This document shows, one piece after another, positions 16,971 to 28,155 of a stretch of DNA of 64,000 nt. The translations under genes were made by a program, and so were the position numbers. Numbering within the stretch: position 1 is the first letter of the stretch; every line of letters starts with the position of its first letter. The DNA comes from Aliiroseovarius sediminilitoris (GTDB taxonomy: Bacteria; Pseudomonadota; Alphaproteobacteria; Rhodobacterales; Rhodobacteraceae), in the NCBI RefSeq assembly GCF_900109955.1, contig NZ_FOJB01000001.1:1426001-1490000 (forward strand). The letters are read 5' to 3'. The notes beneath the pieces are model-generated. The model saw only the letters and a program-made list of their open reading frames with translations. It did not search any database and was not told where the DNA came from.

Positions 16971-17558
16971 ATGGCAAGAAAAACCGGATCACACAGTGAA
17001 ATCACCGGCCCGAAGGTGCGCGAGGCAGCCCTTTCCCTGTTCGCGCAACATGGGTTCGCCGCCGTCTCAATGCGCCAGATCGCAGCTGAGGTCGGTGTGC
17101 AGGCGGGCGCTCTCTACCTTTACACCAAGGACAAGCAAAGCCTGCTCTACGATCTGATGCAGGCCCATATGGACGAGCTTCTGGCGGCGTGGCGCGACGA
17201 GCCGAAGGGAAACGACGCGTTGTCGCGGTTGGAGGCTTTTGCGCGGTTTCACATCCGGTTCCATCTTGAACGCCCCGACGCGGTGTTCATCGCTTATATG
17301 GAACTGCGCAACCTGTCGGATGAAAACTTTGCCAATGTCGAAACCCTGCGCCGACGTTATGAAAGCGAGCTTGAGGCGATCTTGCGAGCAGGCCAAGCCG
17401 AGGGGGTGATCACAGCCCCGGATGTGCGCCTGACCACGATGGCGCTGATTGCCATGCTGACTGGCGTGAACACGTGGTATCGCGAAGGCGGGCGGCTGTC
17501 GCGTGACGCAGTTGCTGATATTTATTGGGACATGGTGCGCGGTGCCGTCGGGGCGTGA
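16971..17558 (+). CDS. TetR-family transcriptional regulator
   Basis: The 195 residues have an N-terminal TetR helix-turn-helix (about 13-59: REAALSLFAQHGFAAVSMRQIAAEVGVQAGALYLY). The C-terminal half is a helical ligand-binding and dimerisation domain. A perfect palindrome just upstream points to autoregulation. No efflux pump or catabolic gene is adjacent: the neighbours are dnaG and a small lipoprotein. The regulated pathway is unknown. Confidence 0.9.
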   Translation: MARKTGSHSEITGPKVREAALSLFAQHGFAAVSMRQIAAEVGVQAGALYLYTKDKQSLLYDLMQAHMDELLAAWRDEPKGNDALSRLEAFARFHIRFHLERPDAVFIAYMELRNLSDENFANVETLRRRYESELEAILRAGQAEGVITAPDVRLTTMALIAMLTGVNTWYREGGRLSRDAVADIYWDMVRGAVGA

Positions 17559-17608
17559 AACGTCAACGACCACTGGACTCTGACGCCCGTCATGCCGATA
17601 TATAGTCC

Positions 17609-19585
17609 ATGTCACTGCCACCCGGTTTCCTTGATGAATTACGCAATCGCCTGAGCCTGTCACAGGTTGTCGGGCGCAAGGTCATGTGGGACCAGCGCAA
17701 ATCCAATCAGGCCAAGGGTGACATGTGGGCGCCATGCCCGTTTCATCAGGAAAAAACCGCGTCTTTTCATGTGGATGACCGCAAGGGCTATTACTACTGC
17801 TTCGGCTGCCATCAAAAGGGCGACGCGATCTCTTTCGTGCGCGAGACCGAGAATGTCGGCTTCATGGAAGCGGTTGAAATACTGGCGGGCGAGGCCGGGA
17901 TGCAGATGCCCGCCCGCGACCCCAAAGCGAAGGAAAAGGCGGATCGGCGCACGCAACTGGTCGAGGTGATGGAAATGGCCGTGAGTCATTTCCGGTTGAT
18001 GCTGAAAACCGGCGCGGGGACGGCAGCGCGCGAATATCTGGCCCGGCGCAGGCTGAGTGACGCAGCGGTGGACCGCTGGGAAATCGGTTTTGCCCCAGAT
18101 GCCTGGCAGGGCTTGTGGGATCACCTGAAAGACAAGGGCGTTGCCGATGACCTGATCCTTGGGGCGGGGCTGGCCAAGCCCAGCACCAAGGGGGGCCAAC
18201 CCTATGACACGTTCCGAAATCGCATCCTGTTTCCGATCCGTGACGCGCGCGGGCGGGCGATTGCCTTTGGCGGTCGCGCGATGGACCCTGACGAAAGCGC
18301 GAAATACCTGAACTCTCCCGAGACGGAGCTATTTGACAAGGGGCGCAGCCTTTACAACCACGGCCCGGCACGCGAGGCGGCGGGCAGGGGGCAATCCCTG
18401 GTCGTGGCCGAGGGGTATATGGACGTGATCGCCCTGTCCGAGGCCGGGTTTGGTGCGACCGTTGCCCCGCTTGGCACCGCGATCACCGAAGACCAACTGC
18501 GCCTTCTGTGGCGCATCGCACCGGAACCGATCATCGCGCTGGACGGTGACAAGGCCGGGCTGGCGGCGGCGATGCGGGTCATCGACAACGCGCTGCCCCT
18601 GTTGGAAGCCGGGCAAAGCCTGCGCTTTGCGATCATGCCGGAAGGCAAGGACCCGGATGATGTGCTGAAAGAAAGCGGGCCCGCGGCCATGCAGGCCCTG
18701 ATCGACGCGGCGATCCCGATGGTGGACCTGCTGTGGCGGCGCGAGACCGAGGGCAAGGTGTTTGACAGCCCGGAACGCCGCGCCGCGCTGGACAAGGATC
18801 TGCGCGCAGCGATAGCGCGCATCAAGGACCCGTCGATCCGGTCGCATTATGGGCAGGCGATCAAGGACAAGCGATGGGACCTGTTCCGGTCGCGCCCCAA
18901 AGGTCAGGGCGCACAAGGGGCATCGCGGGTGCCATGGGAGCCGGGCAAGGGCCGGGGCTGGGCACCTGTTCCACCGGTTTTGCACTCAACCAAGTCATCG
19001 TTGTTGGCAACCGCCGACGATCAGGCGCAAGAGGTGCTGCGCGAAGCGGTTATTCTGGCGATCCTCATCCGCAGGCCCGACATGCTGGAACATGTCGAAA
19101 GCCGGATGGAGCGTTTGGACATGATAGGACCTGATCATGGTGCATTGCAGCGCGTGTTGTTGCGCCACGCCCATGAAGGGGCGGAAGTGCTGGAACGCAC
19201 CATTATTGAACGAATTGGGGCGGTTGCCCTTGAAAAGCTCTTTGCGCTCAACCATGTGCGGATCACTCCCGCCATGCGCCACCCCGAGGATGATGAGATC
19301 GTCGAGGCAAGCCTGAACGAAGAAATCATGAAGCTTGAGGCGGCGCGCGGGCTTAGGCGCGAGATCGCGGATGCTGCTCAGGATATGGACACATTGCCGG
19401 ATGAAGGTATGACATGGCGTTTGGGGCAGGCTGCCGAGGCGCGTAACAAGGCGCAGCGCAGCCAGTCTGAGGACAAAGCCACCTATGAGGTCGCCGATAA
19501 CGGGACGCTCATGAACCGCGATGAACGCGATGCGCTGGACAAGCTGTTGGCGCAGATCTCCCCCGACAAAAAGAAGGGGAAATAG
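17609..19585 (+). CDS. dnaG: DNA primase
   Basis: DnaG synthesises RNA primers at the replication fork. The 658 residues begin with the CHC2 zinc-binding domain (CPFH...YYCFGCHQKGD, about 41-68). Next come the primase core and the TOPRIM domain with VVAEGYMDVIAL and ALDGDKAG. The C-terminal helicase-interaction region is less conserved. It precedes rpoD on the same strand, the classical macromolecular-synthesis order. Confidence 0.96.
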   Translation: MSLPPGFLDELRNRLSLSQVVGRKVMWDQRKSNQAKGDMWAPCPFHQEKTASFHVDDRKGYYYCFGCHQKGDAISFVRETENVGFMEAVEILAGEAGMQMPARDPKAKEKADRRTQLVEVMEMAVSHFRLMLKTGAGTAAREYLARRRLSDAAVDRWEIGFAPDAWQGLWDHLKDKGVADDLILGAGLAKPSTKGGQPYDTFRNRILFPIRDARGRAIAFGGRAMDPDESAKYLNSPETELFDKGRSLYNHGPAREAAGRGQSLVVAEGYMDVIALSEAGFGATVAPLGTAITEDQLRLLWRIAPEPIIALDGDKAGLAAAMRVIDNALPLLEAGQSLRFAIMPEGKDPDDVLKESGPAAMQALIDAAIPMVDLLWRRETEGKVFDSPERRAALDKDLRAAIARIKDPSIRSHYGQAIKDKRWDLFRSRPKGQGAQGASRVPWEPGKGRGWAPVPPVLHSTKSSLLATADDQAQEVLREAVILAILIRRPDMLEHVESRMERLDMIGPDHGALQRVLLRHAHEGAEVLERTIIERIGAVALEKLFALNHVRITPAMRHPEDDEIVEASLNEEIMKLEAARGLRREIADAAQDMDTLPDEGMTWRLGQAAEARNKAQRSQSEDKATYEVADNGTLMNRDERDALDKLLAQISPDKKKGK

Positions 19586-19767
19586 CAACAGTGCCGTGAT
19601 CTCTGGTCTTTTGCGGATGATCAGGCGAAGAATACGCGATACATGGGTTGGCGAATCACCGATTCGAGGTGATGATTCGGCCAACCCGAATCACCGACGT
19701 GGTGGGACATCAACTAGGGCGAGCGCCTGACGTCCCATATCCGCCAAGCCAAGTGCAAGGAGGGCCC

Positions 19768-21762
<1,995 letters not shown>

Positions 21763-21766
21763 CACA

Positions 21767-21805
21767 TGACGCATGTCCATCAAGGTGGACGTGCGTCACA
21801 TTTTT
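21767..21805 (+). terminator. Rho-independent terminator of rpoD
   Basis: Arms TGACGCATGTCCA (21767-21779) and TGGACGTGCGTCA (21786-21798) pair over 13 bp with one G-T. The loop has six bases and TTTTT follows at 21801. Confidence 0.9.
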
Positions 21806-22124
21806 GCCCCAATTCGACCAAGAAATCCGCTGTTCTGAACGGCAAACGAATCTCGGTCAGTTAAAGAGCTCTTCGCGCTATTGCGCGCGACGCGCCTATT
21901 TAATCGCGAAACGCTTCTGTTTCACTCTCCAATGAAATGAATATCGACGTGGAAACAATCTGTTTTCACTGTTTTTCAGGCGCTAAGAATCGGTTTCCTT
22001 TGAAATGGGGCGGAAATGTGGCGATAATGTGAGCATATTGGACGATCGCTTTGTTTGAGACGAAACTTTTTATATTGGGGATTATGATGCGTAAGATGGT
22101 GGGCGCGCAGACATACGCCACGGG

Positions 22125-22153
22125 CCTGAAAGGGCCAATCACAAACTTTCAGG
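22125..22153. other. Stem-loop, 8-bp perfect stem
   Basis: CCTGAAAG (22125-22132) and CTTTCAGG (22146-22153) are exact complements around a 13-base loop. No T-run follows on either strand, so it does not look like an intrinsic terminator. Confidence 0.6.
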
Positions 22154-22290
22154 AAGAATTGGCTCAGCGCGATGGCCGACCGGATGTCAGGTCCGGGCGG
22201 CTCAGGGCGCTGATGAGGTTGGAAACCCGGCGGCAGGATGGGCATATTGCACGACGTCCCGCCCTGATCCCGCTCTAGGGTTTCCCTGTG

Positions 22291-22386
22291 TTTTCCGGCA
22301 TTCCGAGGCAAACCACTCACGCGAACAAAGGCGGAGAGGGTGCCGGCCCTGCTGACCTGAATTTGATTGCCTCGGGTGCCGGAAAA
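22291..22386. repeat. 96-bp element bounded by a 20-bp inverted repeat
   Basis: The left arm at 22291-22311 begins TTTTCCGGCA and ends CCGAGGCAA. The right arm at 22367-22386 begins TTGCCTCGG and ends GCCGGAAAA. They pair as 10 bp plus 9 bp with one small internal bulge. The 55-base interior holds a minor AGGG...CCCT hairpin. There is no T-tract on either side. It could be a structured RNA or a MITE/REP-like remnant. Confidence 0.6.
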
Positions 22387-22437
22387 ACGAACGAAGGGGC
22401 CTTGCGCGGATCGCTTGGGTGACATTCTATCACCGCC

Positions 22438-22857
22438 ATGGGACATGGTTTTACGATCCAAACGCAAGGCCCCGGCCTTTATGAATTCACCACGGATGTT
22501 GTGCGTTGGCTGGCGAGCAAGACCTTGGACGATGGCCTGCTGACGCTGTACGTGCGCCATACATCCTGCTCGCTTCTGATACAGGAAAACGCCGATCCCG
22601 AAGTGCAAACCGACCTGCAAAACTTCCTGCATCGTCTGGTGCCGCCGACGACGGACCCCAGTATGTCTTATCTGACCCACACCTATGAAGGCCCGGACGA
22701 CATGCCCGCCCATATCAAGGCGGCCCTGCTGCCCGTCAGTCTGTCGATCCCGGTGCAGTCCGGGCGGTTGGTGCTGGGAACGTGGCAGGGGATTTACCTG
22801 TTTGAACACAGAAATGCGCCGCACACGCGTCACGTGGCGGCGCATCTTGGCCCATAG
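22438..22857 (+). CDS. YjbQ / UPF0047 family protein
   Basis: This 139-residue single-domain protein carries the family's conserved segments: VRHTSCSLLIQENADPEV, the DMPAHIKAALLP loop with its conserved His, and GTWQGIYLFEHR. Family members have weak thiamine-phosphate synthase activity in some species, but the physiological role is unsettled. It is cytosolic. It is convergent with the dodecin gene, with a gap of seven bases. Confidence 0.9.
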   Translation: MGHGFTIQTQGPGLYEFTTDVVRWLASKTLDDGLLTLYVRHTSCSLLIQENADPEVQTDLQNFLHRLVPPTTDPSMSYLTHTYEGPDDMPAHIKAALLPVSLSIPVQSGRLVLGTWQGIYLFEHRNAPHTRHVAAHLGP

Positions 22858-22864
22858 ATGGGGC

Positions 22865-23068
22865 TTAGTCGTCCAGCACGAACGTCACCATCAGGTTGAC
22901 CTGATAATGGGCGACCTTGCCGTTTTCGACCTTCACCGATTGTTCTTTCACCCATGCACTGACGACATTACGCAATGTGTCCGAGGCACGTTTTACCCCT
23001 TGTTCCACAGCATCGTCGAAACTTTTGGGTGAGGTGGCGGAAATTTCTGTCACACGTGCGATGGTCAT
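22865..23068 (-). CDS. Dodecin (flavin-binding small protein)
   Basis: The 67 residues start MTIARVTEISATSPKSFDDAV and end with NLMVTFVLDD, the usual dodecin fold. Dodecins form dodecamers that store or buffer riboflavin and FMN. The start at 23068 has GGGAGAAG upstream; the longer frame to 23203 is rejected. It lies close to the riboflavin genes (ribD 0.7 kb away), which suits its ligand, though it is on the other strand. Confidence 0.92.
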   Translation of the reverse strand: MTIARVTEISATSPKSFDDAVEQGVKRASDTLRNVVSAWVKEQSVKVENGKVAHYQVNLMVTFVLDD

Positions 23069-23287
23069 GTGTCTTCTCCCTTTTGGTTGATTGGCTGGCA
23101 CAGTGTTCAAGTTTAGCCATGCGGTGCAGGGGAAGGGAAAGCAATCTTTCCCCGTGACAGCGGTAAATCGCGCATGTTGGGGCGCGTATTTCCCACTACA
23201 CAAGACCTAGAGGCTGCCCTATAGTGCCTGTGGATAACTGGGCAAAAGACCCAAATACCGAGGTGAGATGAGAGAAGAGGAAGGCCG

Positions 23288-23758
23288 ATGCGCTGCCCGT
23301 TTTGCGGAAATATAGATACCCAGGTGAAAGACAGTCGCCCGGCCGAAGATCACGTCGCCATTCGCAGGCGGCGCTTCTGTCCGGCCTGTGGGGGCCGGTT
23401 CACCACTTATGAACGCGTGCAGTTGCGCGACCTTGTCGTGGTGAAATCCAACGGACGCCGCGAGGATTTCGACCGCGAGAAACTTGAGCGTTCAATCCGC
23501 ATCTCGATGCAAAAGCGCCCGGTGGAGCCTGAACGGATTGACCAGATGATCTCGGGCATCGTGCGACGGTTGGAAAGCATGGGCGAGACAGACATCCCGT
23601 CCAAGACAATCGGCGAGATCGTGATGGAAAGCCTGGCCCGGATCGACACGGTAGCCTACGTGCGTTTTGCCAGTGTTTACAAGAACTTCCAGGCCGCCGA
23701 TGACTTCGATAAATTTGTCAGCGAGCTTCGACCGGACGTCGCGCCGGAAGACGAGTGA
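23288..23758 (+). CDS. nrdR: Transcriptional repressor NrdR
   Basis: NrdR represses ribonucleotide reductase genes in response to nucleotide pools. The 156 residues start with a zinc ribbon (CPFC...CPAC, residues 3-34) and continue with an ATP-cone (about 49-139: [20 protein letters not shown]). The last bases overlap ribD (GTGA), the common alphaproteobacterial nrdR-ribD arrangement. Confidence 0.96.
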   Translation: MRCPFCGNIDTQVKDSRPAEDHVAIRRRRFCPACGGRFTTYERVQLRDLVVVKSNGRREDFDREKLERSIRISMQKRPVEPERIDQMISGIVRRLESMGETDIPSKTIGEIVMESLARIDTVAYVRFASVYKNFQAADDFDKFVSELRPDVAPEDE

Positions 23759-24855
23759 CCCAATCTGACACGCGCTATATGCGTTTGGCCCTGTCGCTTG
23801 GGCGACGGGGTCTTGGGCGTAGTGCGCCGAACCCCGCTGTGGGCTGCGTGATCGTGCAGGGCGCACGGATCGTCGGCCGTGGTTGGACGCAACCGGGCGG
23901 GCGGCCACATGCCGAAACGATCGCGCTGGCGCAAGCCGGGGCGGCGGTGCGCGGGGCGACGGCCTATGTGACGCTGGAACCCTGCGCCCATCACGGACAG
24001 ACGCCGCCCTGTGCAGCCGCGCTGATCGAAGCGGGCATTGCACGGGTGGTGGTCGCATTGGGCGATCCCGACCCGCGTGTGGACGGGGGTGGGTTAGCCA
24101 TGTTGCACGCCGCCGGGGTCAAGGTTGAAACCGGCCTTTGCGCGGATGAGGCGCGCGCTGATCTGGCCGGGTTCCTGTGCCGTGTCACGCTAGGCCGCCC
24201 GATGGTCACGCTGAAGCTGGCCAGTTCGTTCGACGGGCGGATTGCGACGGCCTCGGGTGACAGCCAGTGGATCACCGGCGCCGAGGCGCGCCGCCATGTT
24301 CACGCCATGCGCGCGACCCATGACGCGGTGATGATCGGGGCGGGCACGGCGCGGGCGGATGATCCGTTGCTGACCGTGCGGGGGCTGGGCGTTGACCACC
24401 AACCGATCCGCGTTGTCTTGTCCCGCCATCTGGACCTGCCGTTGGACAGTCAGTTGGCCCGAACCGCGCGCGATCTTCCAGTCTGGATTTGCCATGGCCG
24501 ACGTGCCGCGCCCGAGCTTGTGTCCGCCTGGTCGGGCATTGGAGCCGAGATGGTCGAGGTGGACGAGACGCAGGGCGCGCTTGATCCCGGTGCCGTGTTG
24601 CAAGCCCTTGGTGCGCGCGGTCTGACCCGTGTTTATTGTGAGGGCGGCGGCAGTCTGGCCGCCTCGCTTCTGTCGGCTGGGCTGGTGGACGAGCTTGTGG
24701 GCTACACCGCCGGGGTCGCGATCGGGGCCGAGGGGCGGCCGTCGCTTGCGGCTATGGGGCTGGGGCGACTGACCGAGGCGCCGCGTTTCGATCTGACTGA
24801 GACACGCGTCATCGGCAGCGACATTCTGCACCGCTGGCGTCAGCGCCACAGATAG
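23755..24855 (+). CDS. ribD: Bifunctional riboflavin biosynthesis deaminase/reductase
   Basis: RibD deaminates and then reduces the pyrimidine intermediate of riboflavin synthesis. The 366 residues have an N-terminal deaminase domain with the zinc motifs GRPHAET and [11 protein letters not shown], and a C-terminal reductase domain (about 145-366) with [12 protein letters not shown] and [11 protein letters not shown]. The start is GTG at 23755, overlapping nrdR by four bases. Its 3' end overlaps the convergent kpsC end by 16 bases, so the riboflavin gene run is interrupted here. Confidence 0.95.
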   Translation: MTQSDTRYMRLALSLGRRGLGRSAPNPAVGCVIVQGARIVGRGWTQPGGRPHAETIALAQAGAAVRGATAYVTLEPCAHHGQTPPCAAALIEAGIARVVVALGDPDPRVDGGGLAMLHAAGVKVETGLCADEARADLAGFLCRVTLGRPMVTLKLASSFDGRIATASGDSQWITGAEARRHVHAMRATHDAVMIGAGTARADDPLLTVRGLGVDHQPIRVVLSRHLDLPLDSQLARTARDLPVWICHGRRAAPELVSAWSGIGAEMVEVDETQGALDPGAVLQALGARGLTRVYCEGGGSLAASLLSAGLVDELVGYTAGVAIGAEGRPSLAAMGLGRLTEAPRFDLTETRVIGSDILHRWRQRHR

Positions 24856-26903
24856 GCGTAGCTGGCGAACAATCCCTGCAATTTAGACAATATCCGCGTG
24901 GCCGGGGTGATTTTGGGCGGCGTGCCGCCGGCAAGACGCTCTACCACCACTTCAACCGGGCAAGCGGTGCCCGTCACGGGGTCGTGGTAGCGAGGGTAGC
25001 CGATCAGCACGGCATGGGTCAGCGCGATCAGGTCAGGCCGCGCGGTGCGGCGCGGGGGAATGTCACCCAGATCGTGCGTCAGCCCCCATCCTGCATAGAA
25101 AGCTGCGCCAAGGCAGGTGACGTTGCGACCGCGCAACAATGCCTCGAACCCGAGGGTGGAGGTCATCGTCCAGACCTCGTCCACAGCGTTGATCAACCCG
25201 ATGGGGTCGGCGTTATCGGCCACCAGATCGGCAAGGGTGCGGGCTTGATCGGGCGGGATCGCGCCTGCGCGCAGCCCGGCTTCCACATCGGGGTGGGGTT
25301 TGTAGATGATGACCGCGTCGGGGTTCTGTGCCCGCGCGGCTTGCAACAGGGCAAGGTTGGTGCCGATGGCATCCGTCCCCAGTCGGAAAGAGGCATCATC
25401 CTCCACCTGCCCCGGCACAAGGATACGGTGCCCGCCCGGCAGGTCTGAAAGCCCATCTGGCAGCGGGCGATCAAGGTTGTATTTTCCCACTCCCGTGTGC
25501 GTAATCCGCGCGATCAGCCGCTCGGCACGTTCGCGGGCGTGATCGGGCAGGGTGGTCGACGCGGCGATCAGACGCTCCAACCGGCTTTCCCGTGTAGGGT
25601 CGTAGTAAATGCCCAGATCGTCGCGCACCAAGGACAGCGGCGGCACGAGTTCCGCCCCCAACCCGCGTGAACGCAGAAACCCATCCTCGACCCGCAGAAG
25701 TGGTGCGCGGGTTTGGTGGGCAGACTGTTCCTTACCGGCCCAGACCATCAGCGGGCGCTCGACTTCAGATGCTCCCTTGGCTGCACGAGCGGCATTGTCG
25801 TCGAATATCATCGCCGGACCGTCGGCGAAAAACTGGGCCAGCGGGCGGCGCTTCCACAAGCGCATTCCACTGGCGACATAGCCGCGGTGATCCTCGCGCC
25901 ACGCGCGTGCGCGGGCTTCCAACGTGTCCAGCACAGTCTCGATCTCGCACAGTTGGTCGCGGTATGGATCGTACCATATGGGATAGAGGAGCATCGCGCC
26001 CATAAAGAGCTGCGTCCGGGTCAGCTTACGCCTCCGCCGGTCCACCGGGCGGTCGTCCACGGTCAGTCCCCAGCCCGCATAGAAGGGCTGCCCGAACACA
26101 TTGGGTTTGTGCCCCGCCAGGATCGCCTCGAACCCCAACCCGGAACTGACGGTATAGACCGCCTGCGCGCCGTCCAGCAGAGACCACGGACTGACGGGGT
26201 CCGAGATCAGGCGCACCTGCTCGTTCTCATCCTCGGGTCCGTAATGGCCGTCGCGATGGCCCGCCATGGTCTCGGGATGCGTCTTGATCAGGATGCGTGC
26301 ATCCGGGTGGTTCAGGCGCGCGGCGACCAACATTTCGCGGAAGGTGTTTTCCGACGCACCCGCTTGGCCAATCGAGGCATCGTTGCGCGTCTGGTCGATC
26401 ACCAGCACATAAGGCGCATCCGGCACGGGCAGGGCAGGATCGAAGGCGTTGTATTTTGAAAGATGCGCTTGCCGCATCCGATCCATCGCATCGCGCGCAC
26501 GGCGCAGGGTGTCACTGTTGTCCAAGGGATCTGTTGCCAGGATATGTTCCAGCCGCGAAGGCTGCGCACTGTCGAAATGTACCCCCATATCGTCGATCAA
26601 CAGGCCAAGTGCGGGCTCACCCGAACGGCCCGGCAGGATCGAACGCAGAAAAGCGTCCTCGACCCGGATGACGGGGGCGTCGCGACGGTTGGCGATCGCT
26701 TCGCCCCGGCCCGAGGTTGGGCTTTTCCCCCACGTGCCGACATAGTCGCCGTCTTTCGGAACACCGATCCGAACATCCCACCCCGCCAGTGCCAGAATGC
26801 GGCGGATGCGCGGCTGGGTCAGGAACCCACCATTGTATACATAAAGCCGCCGGGGAAGGGGAACCTCGGCGGCTTTATGGGGGTCTGATGATCGGGCCAT
26901 CAT
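24840..26903 (-). CDS. kpsC: Capsular polysaccharide export/beta-Kdo transferase KpsC
   Basis: KpsC extends the poly-Kdo linker that anchors group 2-type capsules to a lipid. The 687 residues are an internal duplication. The N-half (about 1-340) has FLTQPRIRRILALAGWDV, YVLVIDQTRNDAS and the HPETM region. The C-half (about 370-660) has RVEDGFLRSRGLG, GHRILVPGQVEDDAS and IYKPHPDVEAG. Each half repeats a Kdo-transferase module ending FYAGWGLT. It is in a minus-strand set with an OPX lipoprotein and kpsS; its 3' end overlaps that of ribD. Confidence 0.92.
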   Translation of the reverse strand: MMARSSDPHKAAEVPLPRRLYVYNGGFLTQPRIRRILALAGWDVRIGVPKDGDYVGTWGKSPTSGRGEAIANRRDAPVIRVEDAFLRSILPGRSGEPALGLLIDDMGVHFDSAQPSRLEHILATDPLDNSDTLRRARDAMDRMRQAHLSKYNAFDPALPVPDAPYVLVIDQTRNDASIGQAGASENTFREMLVAARLNHPDARILIKTHPETMAGHRDGHYGPEDENEQVRLISDPVSPWSLLDGAQAVYTVSSGLGFEAILAGHKPNVFGQPFYAGWGLTVDDRPVDRRRRKLTRTQLFMGAMLLYPIWYDPYRDQLCEIETVLDTLEARARAWREDHRGYVASGMRLWKRRPLAQFFADGPAMIFDDNAARAAKGASEVERPLMVWAGKEQSAHQTRAPLLRVEDGFLRSRGLGAELVPPLSLVRDDLGIYYDPTRESRLERLIAASTTLPDHARERAERLIARITHTGVGKYNLDRPLPDGLSDLPGGHRILVPGQVEDDASFRLGTDAIGTNLALLQAARAQNPDAVIIYKPHPDVEAGLRAGAIPPDQARTLADLVADNADPIGLINAVDEVWTMTSTLGFEALLRGRNVTCLGAAFYAGWGLTHDLGDIPPRRTARPDLIALTHAVLIGYPRYHDPVTGTACPVEVVVERLAGGTPPKITPATRILSKLQGLFASYAYLWR

Positions 26904-26913
26904 GCCCTCTGGA

Positions 26914-28062
26914 TCAAGTGCCCGATCCGGACAGGGACTGGTTCAGCGACGAGATCGACCCAGCCGTTGCCAGCGATCCGGTCAGGGCCGACAGAAGCTT
27001 CGTCCATTGAACGTAGGGGGCTTCGGTCACATAGATCGTATCACCGTCACGAATGGTAAAGTCACGGGCTTTGAACATGCCGTTGGGTTCGGTCAGGTTC
27101 AGAACATAGACCATGCGCTGTGTGCCACGCAGATCCGACCGGCCCAACACGGTGTTGGCGATGTCGGCGGTTTCATCACGCAGGACGAAAATGCCCTTTG
27201 GATCGGCGGAGGAGCCGGACAAACCACCGACCTGAGCCAAGGCTTCCATCGCCGACAGATTTTGCGTTTCGAACCGGACACGGCTTTGCCCACCAGTGGC
27301 CCCAATGGCCGTATATGACCGGCTGTCTTCTTCGACCAGAATGCGGTCGCCACCGCGCAGGGCGATGTTCGTCTCGGGGTGGTCAAACAGGTCCTGGAAC
27401 CAAACTTCACCGGTTTGACTCCCGCGATTGACCTTGATCTTGGCGATCTCGGGCGAAATCGCGATGCCGCCCGCGCGTGCGAGCATGGCGTTGAGCGTCC
27501 GGGTGGGCCGCTCTATGGGATAGACACCTTGGCCGCTGACCGCCCCGGTGATCGTAACAGTGGACCCGTCTCCGGCCAGTCGACGCACCAGAACCTGCGG
27601 GTCTGGCGTTTGTTCTGCAAGTTTTGCCGTGATGATCCGGCGGATCGCTTCGGGTGAATTGCCCGACGCCTTGATGCGCCCGGCATAGGGGATAAAGATG
27701 AATCCGGATCCGTCCACCTGCACCTCTTCCAGTGCCGCCGGCGCGCCAGCGGTGGTCAGAATGCCGGTGTCCACGTTTTCCCAGATCGAAATGCCCAGCG
27801 TATCGCCTGGCTGGATTGTATCCGACCCGACCAGTGGTGCGTTGGAAAAGGCTTTGCTGAACCCCAGGGACGGCGTGACCGCCGTGGCCCGGTTTACCTG
27901 ATCATTGACCAGCACGACGATGGCGTCGTTTATCGGCGAGTTTGAATCGGCAAGCAGCTCTGACTTGGTTGGCCCGCTTCGCGGCAGACCACAGGCGCCA
28001 ACGGACAGAACCAACGCACAAAGGGCCGCAGCGCGGACCCATTTCTTTCCGGTGATGGACAC
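26914..28062 (-). CDS. Polysaccharide export outer-membrane lipoprotein (Wza/KpsD OPX family)
   Basis: The 382 residues have a signal with lipobox VGAC at about 21-24. The polysaccharide export (poly_export) domain (about 80-175) contains IQPGDTLGISIWENV and VDGSGFIFIPYAGRI. SLBB domains follow (VTITGAVSGQGVYPI and MEALAQVGGL). OPX proteins form the periplasm-spanning, outer-membrane exit for capsule. The start is GTG at 28062 with AGGAG nine bases upstream. It lies between kpsS and kpsC on the same strand. The ABC transporter genes (kpsMTE) are not in the window. Confidence 0.92.
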   Translation of the reverse strand: MSITGKKWVRAAALCALVLSVGACGLPRSGPTKSELLADSNSPINDAIVVLVNDQVNRATAVTPSLGFSKAFSNAPLVGSDTIQPGDTLGISIWENVDTGILTTAGAPAALEEVQVDGSGFIFIPYAGRIKASGNSPEAIRRIITAKLAEQTPDPQVLVRRLAGDGSTVTITGAVSGQGVYPIERPTRTLNAMLARAGGIAISPEIAKIKVNRGSQTGEVWFQDLFDHPETNIALRGGDRILVEEDSRSYTAIGATGGQSRVRFETQNLSAMEALAQVGGLSGSSADPKGIFVLRDETADIANTVLGRSDLRGTQRMVYVLNLTEPNGMFKARDFTIRDGDTIYVTEAPYVQWTKLLSALTGSLATAGSISSLNQSLSGSGT

Positions 28063-28155
28063 TGCTCGTGCTCCTTCTGGGCAAAAAGCCGGTATGGTTT
28101 TGGCGTGAACCTAGTCGGACGCGCGGATTTTATCCAGCTTTTCGACCCTGTTGGG

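Larger units (their letters stand above)
21806..22437. other. Long non-coding gap after rpoD with two strong stem-loops
   Basis: These 632 bases lie between the rpoD terminator and yjbQ. The only open frames (for example 22051-22278 and an antisense one) lack ribosome sites and family resemblance. An 8-bp perfect stem CCTGAAAG/CTTTCAGG lies at 22125-22153, and a much larger inverted repeat lies at 22291-22386. The first third is AT-richer than its surroundings. The region may encode an untranslated RNA or carry a small inserted element. Confidence 0.5.

Noticed and set aside
22051-22278. 75-codon plus-strand frame in the post-rpoD gap
   Set aside because: No Shine-Dalgarno, atypical composition and an internal strong stem-loop; not credible as a gene.
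22291-22386. Signal recognition particle RNA or RNase P RNA
   Set aside because: The GGAAGGNAGCAGCC-type SRP loop and the RNase P core motifs are absent on both strands.
21976-22845. Long minus-strand open frame over yjbQ and the gap
   Set aside because: It is antisense to the recognised yjbQ gene, has no ribosome site and shows no family features.
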